Assembly: GCA_036380735.1 (NCBI GenBank) | Contig: DASVEE010000031.1 | Span: 62,001 to 126,000, forward strand | From: DASVEE01 sp036380735 | GTDB lineage: Bacteria; Acidobacteriota; Thermoanaerobaculia; Gp7-AA8 | Reading direction: 5' to 3' | Length of the DNA stretch: 64,000 nucleotides | In this document: positions 11,379 through 18,272 of the stretch, piece after piece | Layout of the letters: every line of letters begins with the position of its first letter | Numbering within the stretch: the first letter of the stretch is position 1 | Program-made: the position numbers and the translations under genes | Notes under the pieces: model-generated | Databases searched by the model: none | Told to the model about the DNA's origin: nothing | What the model saw: the letters and a program-made list of their open reading frames with translations, nothing else

Positions 11379-12032
11379 CTACTCTACCGCAGTGTCGTCG
11401 CCGACGTCCTGACGCTCGGGACCGCCGACGGCGACTTTGACCAGGGCCGGCCGCAGCAGCCGGTCGTGCAGGAAATACCCCTTCTGCAGGACCGCCGTGA
11501 CGGTGTGGCTGGGGACACTCGGGTCCTCCTCGCGCACGACCCCTTCGTGAATGTTCGGATCGAAGTGCACGCCCGGCTCGCCGACGACGCGGAGGCCGTT
11601 CCTCTGCAGCACGTCGAAGAGCTGCTTGTAGATCATGGAGACGCCTTTGTGGAACTCGTCTCCCTGCTCCGCGTGCTCGAGCGCGCGGTCGAAGTTGTCG
11701 AGCACCGGCAGGATGTCCTTGAGCGTGCCGGCGAGGGCGTACTTGAAGAAGTCTGCCTTCTCGCGGTCGGTGCGTTTGCGGTAGTTCTCGAAGTCGGCGA
11801 GCGTGCGGAGATAGCGGTTGCGGAGGTCGTTGTTCTCCGTGCGCAGAGCGTCGTCCGACGGGCGGCCGTCATTCGCCCGTTCGCCGGATGAAGCCTCCTC
11901 CGTCGCGCCGACCGCCTCCTGCGCCGTCGCTTCCATCTCGCGCTCGAGATCCTCGACCGACGCGCCGGTGTCTTCGATCACGTAGCTGTCGTCGTCCGCG
12001 CCGTCTCCGGCGCCGTTGCGGTTCTCGTCCAT
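11379..12032 (-). CDS. grpE: Nucleotide exchange factor GrpE
   Basis: A 217-residue GrpE. The acidic, low-complexity N-terminus (residues 1-60) is followed by a coiled coil (LRNRYLRTLADFENYRKRTDRE) and the beta-wing domain with FDPNIHEGVVREEDPSVPSHTV. It releases ADP from DnaK. Its ATG directly follows the hrcA TAA with no gap, and dnaK starts nine bases downstream. Confidence 0.95.
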   Translation of the reverse strand: MDENRNGAGDGADDDSYVIEDTGASVEDLEREMEATAQEAVGATEEASSGERANDGRPSDDALRTENNDLRNRYLRTLADFENYRKRTDREKADFFKYALAGTLKDILPVLDNFDRALEHAEQGDEFHKGVSMIYKQLFDVLQRNGLRVVGEPGVHFDPNIHEGVVREEDPSVPSHTVTAVLQKGYFLHDRLLRPALVKVAVGGPERQDVGDDTAVE

Positions 12033-13094
12033 TTACGCCTCACTCTCCTCTTCCTCTTCGATCTTGCGGCTCAGGGCGCGGCTCAGGTAATCCACGAGCG
12101 GCGCCATGCGAGCGTACTCCATTCGCATCGGCCCGATGATGCCGACGGTGCCGAGCGGCGCGGCCTGCGAGCCGTAGCGCCGCGCGACGATGCTGAAGTT
12201 GTGCACCTGGGTGAAATCGGTTTCGGAGCCGATCAGGATCTGTAGACCATCCTCGATCAGGCAGCTCTCGAGGATGTCGACCAGCTTCTCTTTCTCCTGC
12301 AGCGCGAGGAACGTCTTGCGCAGCGCGTGCGCGTCGGCGTACTCCGGCTTGTTCAGAATCGACACGGCACCTTCGACGTAGAGGTCATGCTCGAACGGCG
12401 CCACGTCGCTGACGGCCTCGATGCCGAGACTGATGGTTTTCTGGAGCATGTCGTCGTGCATCGCACGCTCCTGCTCCGTCATCCGGATCAGGCGTCGGCG
12501 GATCTGGTCGAGCGTGAGGCCGTTGAACTCGATCGTGATGTAGCGGCCAATCTTTTCGAGCTCGTCGCGCGTGAACTGCTGGCGCGTCTCGACGATCTTG
12601 TTCACGACGACGCCGTTGACGCCGACGATGACGCACATGATGCGCGACTCGCCGATGAGGACGAAGTCCATCGACCGGATGGCGAACTGCAGGAGCGTCG
12701 GCATGAAGACGACGCCGACCTGGTCGCTGAAGCGGTTCAGGAGGCGCGACGCATGGGCGAGCACGTCCTCGATCTCGTTCGCGTGGCCGACTTCCTCGTC
12801 GATCGTCTCCCGCTCCCGCTGGGTGAGCGTGCGGGAGCGCATGAGGTTGTCGATGAAGAAGCGGTAGCCGCGGTCGGTGGGCACGCGTCCTGCCGAGGTG
12901 TGCGGCTGGGCGAGATAGCCGAATTCTTCGAGGTCGGCCATGACGTTGCGGAGCGAAGCAGGCGAAAGATCGAAGCGGCCGCAGCGCGACAAAGTGCGCG
13001 AGCTGATCGCTTCACCCGAAGCAATGTGCTGGATGATGATCTCGCGCAGGACCTCGCGCGCACGGCTATCGAGCTCCGGAAGCGGTTTCTGCAT
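12033..13094 (-). CDS. hrcA: Heat-inducible repressor HrcA
   Basis: A 353-residue repressor that binds CIRCE and is kept active by GroE. The winged helix (residues 5-75) includes SPASLRNVMADLEEFGYLAQPHTSAGRVPTDRGYR in pieces typical of HrcA; the C-terminal GAF-like domain ends with GPMRMEYARM. An in-frame GTG at 13109 lies inside the CIRCE operator, so the ATG at 13094 (MQKPLPELD) is the start. First gene of the chaperone operon and autoregulated. Confidence 0.95.
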   Translation of the reverse strand: MQKPLPELDSRAREVLREIIIQHIASGEAISSRTLSRCGRFDLSPASLRNVMADLEEFGYLAQPHTSAGRVPTDRGYRFFIDNLMRSRTLTQRERETIDEEVGHANEIEDVLAHASRLLNRFSDQVGVVFMPTLLQFAIRSMDFVLIGESRIMCVIVGVNGVVVNKIVETRQQFTRDELEKIGRYITIEFNGLTLDQIRRRLIRMTEQERAMHDDMLQKTISLGIEAVSDVAPFEHDLYVEGAVSILNKPEYADAHALRKTFLALQEKEKLVDILESCLIEDGLQILIGSETDFTQVHNFSIVARRYGSQAAPLGTVGIIGPMRMEYARMAPLVDYLSRALSRKIEEEEESEA

Positions 13095-13102
13095 ATCGCG
13101 GT

Positions 13103-13129
13103 TTAGCACTCGCGGGACAGGAGTGCTAA
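13103..13129. promoter_or_regulatory. CIRCE operator
   Basis: Perfect match to the consensus: TTAGCACTC (13103-13111), nine-base spacer, GAGTGCTAA (13121-13129). It lies between the hrcA promoter and its ATG; HrcA binding here would repress the whole operon. Confidence 0.97.
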
Positions 13130-13135
13130 CTGCTC

Positions 13136-13164
13136 ATTCTCAGAATACGATGGAGCAGTGTCAA
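13136..13164 (-). promoter_or_regulatory. Vegetative promoter of the hrcA operon
   Basis: On the minus strand TTGACA (plus 13159-13164), a 17-base spacer and GAGAAT (plus 13136-13141), immediately upstream of the CIRCE. This is the best -35 element in the region. Confidence 0.8.
13146..13151 (+). promoter_or_regulatory. -10 box of the divergent SurA-like gene
   Basis: TACGAT six bases before the GTG at 13158; it lies between the -35 and -10 of the opposing hrcA promoter, so the two promoters overlap. Confidence 0.55.
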
Positions 13165-13811
13165 GATTAACCATGAGCATGCGTAAGCTGTTCCTCTCCT
13201 TGGTTTTGTCGATGACGGCGTTATCGGCCTCGGCCGTGACGGTCGATCGCATCGCCGCCGTGCTCGACCGGCAGGTGCTGACGGTGAGCGAAGTCAGCCA
13301 GATGGTGGAGCTCCGCTTCTTCCCCCGGCTGGCCCCGACCGACGACGAGCACCGCCGTGAAGTGCTGGAGGCGCTGATCGCCCAGGCCCTCCGCTACCGC
13401 GACGTCGAGCGCTTCGGCGCCCAGGACATCACCGCGGACGCCATCGAAGCCCGCCTCCAGGAGATCCAGCGCCGCTTCGCGACGCCGGAAGAGTTCACCG
13501 CAGCCCTCACCCGGACCGAGCTGAGCCTCGACGAAGTCCGCGCCCTCATCCGCCGCCAGCTCCAGGTCGAAGCCTACATCCAGGAACGCTTCGCCCCCTT
13601 GGTCTTCGTCCAGACGGAAGAGATCGAGGAGTACTACCGCGGCCCCTGGACCACTCAACGCCGCGAACGCGGCCTGACCGTCCCCCCGCTGTCCCAGGTC
13701 CAGAACGAAATCCGCGACGCGCTGCGGTCCCAAAGACTGCAAACGGAAATCGAACGCTGGACCACGCAGCTACGCGCAAGGGCAAATGTGGACGTATACG
13801 CGTGGCGGTGA
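13158..13811 (+). CDS. SurA N-terminal-domain-like periplasmic protein
   Basis: A 217-residue exported protein. Signal peptide MRKLFLSLVLSMTALSASA is followed by VDRIAAVLDRQVLTVSEVSQ, the hallmark opening of SurA/PrsA-type chaperones, and an all-helical domain to the C-terminal helix. No parvulin PPIase domain is present, so it would be a chaperone-only relative. GTG 13158 is placed six bases after TACGAT; ATGs at 13173 and 13179 are alternatives that keep the signal peptide. Divergent from hrcA, which may link it to protein-folding stress. Confidence 0.75.
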   Translation: MSRLTMSMRKLFLSLVLSMTALSASAVTVDRIAAVLDRQVLTVSEVSQMVELRFFPRLAPTDDEHRREVLEALIAQALRYRDVERFGAQDITADAIEARLQEIQRRFATPEEFTAALTRTELSLDEVRALIRRQLQVEAYIQERFAPLVFVQTEEIEEYYRGPWTTQRRERGLTVPPLSQVQNEIRDALRSQRLQTEIERWTTQLRARANVDVYAWR

Positions 13812-13886
13812 AATAGGACGAATGGGACGGATAGACAGAGGTGGCCCGGGCGCAGCCGCATTTGTCCTATAGGTCCGTTTTGTCCG
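13812..13886. repeat. 9-nt GGAC array 4, inverted pair
   Basis: Plus units 13812-13836 and minus units 13861-13886 around a GC-rich spacer, exactly filling the gap between the convergent SurA-like and ParE-like genes. Confidence 0.8.
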
Positions 13887-13891
13887 GTCGA

Positions 13892-14197
13892 TTACCGAAG
13901 CAGCGCCAGCCGGCTGTGCCAGTACCCCGGACGACGCCTGTGGTGCGCCACCGCGATGATCACGAGCTCCGCATCATCGGCCGCATAGATGACGTTGTAC
14001 CGAAAGGTTCGGAATGCAGCCTTACGGACGTTGGCGCTGATGCGCTTTCCTGAAAGCGGACGCTCGACCACGCGCTTCACTGTCGCCAGCAGTTCCTGCT
14101 CGAAGCGGTCGCCCAGCCCCGGCCGCTGCTCGTCGAAGTAGGTCACAGCTTCGTCGACCTCGGCTTCCGCGGGCCTGAGAAACCGCGCTGGCTTCAC
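13892..14197 (-). CDS. ParE/RelE-family toxin
   Basis: A 101-residue toxin of a type II module. FLRPAEAEVDEAVTYFDEQRPGLGDRFEQEL and the C-terminal FRYNVIYAADDAELVIIAVAHHRRRPGYW, quoted in parts, are the ParE pattern (helical hairpin then beta sheet with a terminal HHRRxPxYW). ParE acts on gyrase, RelE cleaves mRNA; ParE is more likely here. Its ATG overlaps the antitoxin stop by four bases. Confidence 0.85.
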   Translation of the reverse strand: MKPARFLRPAEAEVDEAVTYFDEQRPGLGDRFEQELLATVKRVVERPLSGKRISANVRKAAFRTFRYNVIYAADDAELVIIAVAHHRRRPGYWHSRLALLR

Positions 14198-14424
14198 TTC
14201 CGGCGGGCCCGAAGCCGCGCGAACACCTCTTCAGCGGGAACGGCTTCGATCTTGCCCGCCTTGTACTCCGCGTACCGGCGCTCTGCTTCCTGCGCCCACA
14301 ACTGGTCGCTCTCTTCCTCCGACAGCTCGTCCAGGCTGTCGAGAAGCTGACTGGCCAGTTCAGCGCGCGCCGTCAGAGGCAGGTCCAGCACCTCCGCGGC
14401 AATGTCTTTCAGGTCCCGGCTCAT
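14194..14424 (-). CDS. Addiction-module antitoxin (Unstab_antitox family)
   Basis: A 76-residue antitoxin, mostly helical: LPLTARAELASQLLDSLDEL is the family signature, and the basic C-terminus (VFARLRARRK) would wrap the toxin. It is first in the pair and overlaps the ParE-like toxin by ATGA. TAGACT lies nine bases before the ATG. Confidence 0.85.
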   Translation of the reverse strand: MSRDLKDIAAEVLDLPLTARAELASQLLDSLDELSEEESDQLWAQEAERRYAEYKAGKIEAVPAEEVFARLRARRK

Positions 14425-14460
14425 CGTAAAGAAAGTCTAGCAGACAGACGGCTTACCGCT

Positions 14461-14486
14461 GCCCATCGGTCCCATTCGTCCCATCC
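14461..14486. repeat. 9-nt GGAC array 5 (short)
   Basis: Two to three minus-oriented units directly downstream of cheD. Confidence 0.65.
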
Positions 14487-14489
14487 CCC

Positions 14490-14957
14490 TCAAAACTCCT
14501 TCACATACGCCTGCCCTGTTCCCGTGTGGAACAGCACCTTTCTTCCGCGGCGCCCGCCGGTGTGTTCGGCGGTGAAGCGGATGGCTCGCGCGGTGAGGAA
14601 CTCCTGCGCGGCTTCGATGTTCTGCATGGCGACGGCTTTCGGGGGGCCGGTCAGGCCGGACATGACGCTCGCGCCGCCGAAGATTCGGGCGATGAGGCAC
14701 TCCAGCACTGCGCCGCGGGCGAGCAGCTCGTCCAGCAACTGCGCCATCGCGCCGGTTCCGTAACGCGGCCCCTCTCCCGCCGGCAGCAGGAAGTGGTTCA
14801 TGCCGCCCTTGCGCGTGTGGGGATCCCAGAGACTCACCGCGACGGACGAGCCCAGCACCGTCGAGATCAGTGTGGCGTGCGAGGTGGTGTAGATGTGCCC
14901 CGGATGCAGATACACACTTTGTGGTGATTCGTCGGCCGGCATACAGGCAGGGCTCAT
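14490..14957 (-). CDS. cheD: CheD-family protein lacking the catalytic cysteine
   Basis: A 155-residue CheD, normally a deamidase that converts receptor glutamines to glutamate and partners CheC. The fold is intact: VYLHPGHIYTT, GGMNHFLLP with His55, ARIFGGASVM. In the normally invariant LGSC motif the Cys is Ser (VLGSSVAVSLWDP, Ser38), while Thr33 and His55 remain. The enzyme is probably inactive or altered. ATGA overlap with the upstream receiver gene puts it third in an EAL-receiver-CheD operon; no chemoreceptor is nearby. Confidence 0.9.
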   Translation of the reverse strand: MSPACMPADESPQSVYLHPGHIYTTSHATLISTVLGSSVAVSLWDPHTRKGGMNHFLLPAGEGPRYGTGAMAQLLDELLARGAVLECLIARIFGGASVMSGLTGPPKAVAMQNIEAAQEFLTARAIRFTAEHTGGRRGRKVLFHTGTGQAYVKEF

Positions 14958-15343
14958 TCCGCACCCGCCTCGCCGTCATCGAGCAGCGTGCGCACCTTTG
15001 CCAGCAGCTCGCCCGCTTTGATCGGTTTGCTCAGCGTGTCGATGCAGCCGCTCGTCTCCGTGCCGTCGCCGCTGCCGTCCTCGCCGGGGGTCGTGACCAG
15101 GATGATGGGGATGTGCTTCGACGCCTCGTCGGCGCTGATGCGGCGGCACGCTTCGAAGCCGCTCATGTGCGGCATGCTCGCGTCCAGCACGATCAGGTCG
15201 GGCTGTTCGCTGATCGCGAGTTCGACGGCCTCTTCACCGTTCGACGCGGCAAGGAGGATGTACGGACCGTTGCGGAGAATGTACTTTTCCATCATGAGAA
15301 TGACCGTGGAGTCGTCCACGAGGAGGATCTTCTTACGACACAT
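14954..15343 (-). CDS. CheY-like single-domain response regulator
   Basis: A 129-residue receiver. KKILLVDDS supplies the acidic pocket, LIVLDASMP the phospho-acceptor Asp, and the conserved Lys is in TLSKPI. VTT replaces the usual switch T/S strand end. ATG 15343 overlaps the end of the EAL gene by eleven bases, and its stop overlaps cheD by four. With no output domain it probably acts by protein contact, plausibly on its neighbours. Confidence 0.9.
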   Translation of the reverse strand: MCRKKILLVDDSTVILMMEKYILRNGPYILLAASNGEEAVELAISEQPDLIVLDASMPHMSGFEACRRISADEASKHIPIILVTTPGEDGSGDGTETSGCIDTLSKPIKAGELLAKVRTLLDDGEAGAE

Positions 15344-16679
15344 GAACCGCCGCCTCCCGCGTCTGCAGGTAGGCAGGGATGTCTCTGGCGGGAATCGGGG
15401 CGGCGAAGAGGTAGCCCTGTCCCTGGTCACAATGCGCGGCGGCCAGGAACTCCGCCTGCTCCGCGGTCTCCACGCCCTCCGCCACGACACGCAGGTCGAG
15501 CGCGTGCGCGGTAGCCACGATCGCGTTCACGATCGCCGTCGCCGAGCGTGACGCGGGCACATCCGCCACGAACGTGCGGTCGATCTTGAGCCCCGTGATC
15601 GCGAAGCGTTTCAGATACGCCAGCGATGAGTAGCCGGTGCCGAAGTCGTCGATGGTGATCTCCAGCCCGAGGGCGCGCAGCGTGTCGATCGTGTGTGCGG
15701 TCGCTTCACCGTCGTGCATCGCCGTCGTCTCGGTGATCTCCAGCTCCAGCGCGCTGCCGGCCACGCCGTGCTTCGCGAGCAGCGCGCGGATCGTCTCGAC
15801 GAGCCGCGGCTGCTGGAAGTGGCGCGCGCCGATGTTGACGGCGATGCGCGGCACGGAGAGCCCGGCCTTGCGCCACTCGACGATCTGCCGGCACGTCTCG
15901 CCGATCACCCATTCGCCCACGTCGATGATGACGGAGCTCTGCTCGATCGCGTGGATGAACGCCGCCGCGGGAATCAGGCGCCCGTCGCGCGTCCAGCGCA
16001 GCAGCGCTTCGAGCCCGATCACCACCCCGTCGCGCAGCCGCAGTTGCGGTTGATAGACGAGCGACAGCTCCCCCTCGCGGATGGCGCGGCGGATCTGCTG
16101 CTCGACGTGCAGCCGCTCGAACTCCGCGAGCGTCAGCGCGCTCGACGAATGCTGGCGCTGATTCCCGCCGAGCTCCTTCGCCCGGCGCAGCGCGGCGGAG
16201 GCGGCGCGCAGCAGGAAGTCGGCCCCGTCGCAGTCACGCGCGAGATCGGCAATGCCGACGCTCACCGTCACGTGCAGGTCGCGGCCACCGATGTCGAACG
16301 GCTCATGAAACGCCGCCAGCACCGACGTCGCCACCTCGAGGATCGTCTCGGGGGACTGACCGGTAAGAAGAATCGTGAACTCATTGTCACCGGTACGCGC
16401 GGTGAGCTGCCCCGCCGCACACGACGCCAGCCGCTCCGCCGCCGCGGCGAGCAGCGCGTCGCCCGCCGCCTGTCCCGCCGCCGCGTTGATGATGCGGAAG
16501 GCGTCCACGTCGACGATCAGAATCGCGAGATTCTCATCCAGCCGTCGGGCTCGCGCCACCGCTTGCGCGAGCTGCGCCTGCATGTGCCGGCGGTTTGGGA
16601 GGCCGGTGACCAGGTCAAAGGTAGTGTCGCCCGCTCGCTGCGATGCGAGCCTCTCGATAATCTGTGGATCAATGTTCAT
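15333..16679 (-). CDS. EAL phosphodiesterase with degenerate GGDEF domain
   Basis: A 448-residue cytoplasmic c-di-GMP protein. The GGDEF signature is degenerate (RTGDNEF, residues 95-101), so cyclase activity is unlikely. The EAL domain (about 200-440) looks active: EALLRW (224-229), NIGARHF, LEITETTAM, DDFGTGYSSLAYL, KIDRTFV, VVAEGVE. It therefore should hydrolyse c-di-GMP. It heads the operon with a receiver and CheD, behind a sigma-54-like promoter and next to an NtrC-type regulator. Confidence 0.9.
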   Translation of the reverse strand: MNIDPQIIERLASQRAGDTTFDLVTGLPNRRHMQAQLAQAVARARRLDENLAILIVDVDAFRIINAAAGQAAGDALLAAAAERLASCAAGQLTARTGDNEFTILLTGQSPETILEVATSVLAAFHEPFDIGGRDLHVTVSVGIADLARDCDGADFLLRAASAALRRAKELGGNQRQHSSSALTLAEFERLHVEQQIRRAIREGELSLVYQPQLRLRDGVVIGLEALLRWTRDGRLIPAAAFIHAIEQSSVIIDVGEWVIGETCRQIVEWRKAGLSVPRIAVNIGARHFQQPRLVETIRALLAKHGVAGSALELEITETTAMHDGEATAHTIDTLRALGLEITIDDFGTGYSSLAYLKRFAITGLKIDRTFVADVPASRSATAIVNAIVATAHALDLRVVAEGVETAEQAEFLAAAHCDQGQGYLFAAPIPARDIPAYLQTREAAVHVS

Positions 16680-16694
16680 GTCGCGCCGTACTGG

Positions 16695-16710
16695 CGCAAG
16701 CGGGACGCCA
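16695..16710 (-). promoter_or_regulatory. Candidate sigma-54 promoter
   Basis: On the minus strand TGGCGT-N5-TTGCG, with GG and GC separated by ten bases as required for -24/-12 elements. The -12 GC lies 17 bases from the EAL-gene ATG (16679). The gene has no TANNNT box, and a GAFTGA regulator is encoded just upstream. Confidence 0.55.
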
Positions 16711-16822
16711 CGCTGCGGTCGCGTCCGAAGCCGTTGAGGCGGGAGAAGTTGCTGTCAAATCTGTGGTTTTTAGGCCGCAGCAGCGCTCACGAAAATTCGG
16801 GAAAGGTCCCGGGATCACGGGC

Positions 16823-16871
16823 GATGGGACGAATGGGAACGACGCCGCTGTCCTCTAAGTCCTATGGTCCT
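16823..16871. repeat. 9-nt GGAC array 6
   Basis: Degenerate plus then minus units, abutting the stop codon of the NtrC-type regulator gene. Confidence 0.7.
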
Positions 16872-18272
16872 TTACGGCCTCTCGATCGCGAACGCTTTCA
16901 TTCGCGATTCCAGGGTTGATGGTTTGATCTCCAGCAGCTCCGCCGCGCCCCCTTTGCCGGAGATCTTCCAGTTCGCTTGCCGCAGCGCATTGAGCAGATT
17001 GCGGCGCTCGCGCTCCCGCCACGCAGCCTCGGGAATCACCGCACCGCGCGCGAGCTCGTCCTCTGCCGCGACCGGCTTCTCCTCGACGTCCGGGGCACCG
17101 GTCGACTGGAGAAACGGCTCGACCGGCAGAGGACCGCTCGTATGACGCGCCACCGCGTCGAAGACCAGCGCACGCAGCTCGCGCACGTTGCCCGGAAACT
17201 CGTAGCGCGAAAGCAAGCGGTAGAGCCGCTCCGGTACGACCGGTGGTTTGCGCCCGAGGTCTTGTGAGGCTTCGCGCACGAAGTGATTCACGAGCGACGG
17301 CAGATCGCCCGTGCGTTCCCGCAGCGGCGGAATGCGCACGTGGTACGCACGCAGGCGGAAGTAGAGGTCGCGGCGCAGCTTCGCCGGATCCTGATGCGTC
17401 GCCGCGACGATGCGCGCCTCGAGCCGCTTGGAGCCGTCGTCGCCGAGCGTCTGATACTCGCGCTCCTGCAGCACGCGCAGCAGCTTCACCTGCGATGCCT
17501 CGGAGAGATCGCCGATCTCGTCGAGGAACAACGTGCCGCGGCCGGCGGTCTCGATCATCCCCTTGCGCGTCCCGGTGGCGCCGGTGAACGCCCCCGGCTT
17601 GTGACCGAACAGCGTGTCGGAGAACATCGTGTCGTCGAGACCCGCTACGTTGACCGCGACGAACGGACCGCGCCGTCCGCTGAGGTTGTGGACCGCGCGC
17701 GCGAACAGCTCCTTGCCGGTGCCGGTCTCGCCGCTGATCAGCACCGGATTCGAGCCGCCGGCGATCACCTCGAGATAGGCGAAGAGGCCGAGCATGGCAG
17801 GATCGACAGTGATGATCGCGTCGAACTGCTCCGGCTGCGCGAGCTCCTGTTGCAGCAGCTTCGTGCGCAGCCGCGCGTTTTCTTCGCGCAGCTCGCGATG
17901 TTCGAGTGCGCGGCCGATCACCGCCATCAGCTCCGCGGCGCCGGCAGGCTTCAGCAGATAGTCGTACGCGCCGCTCTTCATGCACTCCACGGCCGTGCGT
18001 ACATCCTGCTCCGCCGTCACGATGATCACGGGGATCTCCGGATGCGATGCGGCGATGCGCCGGAGCAGTTCCTGACCGCTGATGTGCGGCATCATGAGGT
18101 CGAGGAGGATCAGCGCGACGGTCTCGTTCTCGAGCAATGGCTCGACGTCGCGCGGATCGCGGCACATCAGCACGTTGTCGAAGCCCTCGGCACGCAGCGT
18201 CCGCCGCACGCCGTTCAGCACCGCCTCTTCGTCGTCCACGACGAGGATCGTCACCGCGTGGCGTGCGCTCAT
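16872..18272 (-). CDS. NtrC-family sigma-54-dependent response regulator
   Basis: A 466-residue transcription activator. Receiver: VVDDEE and phospho-acceptor Asp58 (LLDLMMP). AAA+ domain: Walker A GETGTGKE (181-188), GAFTGA (227-232) for sigma-54 contact, FLDEIGDL, and the arginine-finger region RRDLYFRLRAYHVRIPPLRER. The C-terminus is a Fis-type HTH (LLNALRQANWKISGKGGAAELL). ATG 18272 overlaps the kinase stop by four bases, so it is the kinase's cognate partner. A likely target is the sigma-54 promoter at 16695. Confidence 0.95.
   Translation of the reverse strand: MSARHAVTILVVDDEEAVLNGVRRTLRAEGFDNVLMCRDPRDVEPLLENETVALILLDLMMPHISGQELLRRIAASHPEIPVIIVTAEQDVRTAVECMKSGAYDYLLKPAGAAELMAVIGRALEHRELREENARLRTKLLQQELAQPEQFDAIITVDPAMLGLFAYLEVIAGGSNPVLISGETGTGKELFARAVHNLSGRRGPFVAVNVAGLDDTMFSDTLFGHKPGAFTGATGTRKGMIETAGRGTLFLDEIGDLSEASQVKLLRVLQEREYQTLGDDGSKRLEARIVAATHQDPAKLRRDLYFRLRAYHVRIPPLRERTGDLPSLVNHFVREASQDLGRKPPVVPERLYRLLSRYEFPGNVRELRALVFDAVARHTSGPLPVEPFLQSTGAPDVEEKPVAAEDELARGAVIPEAAWRERERRNLLNALRQANWKISGKGGAAELLEIKPSTLESRMKAFAIERP

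Noticed and set aside
13107..13109. GTG at 13109 as hrcA start
   Set aside because: It lies inside the CIRCE operator; the ATG at 13094 directly downstream is preferred.
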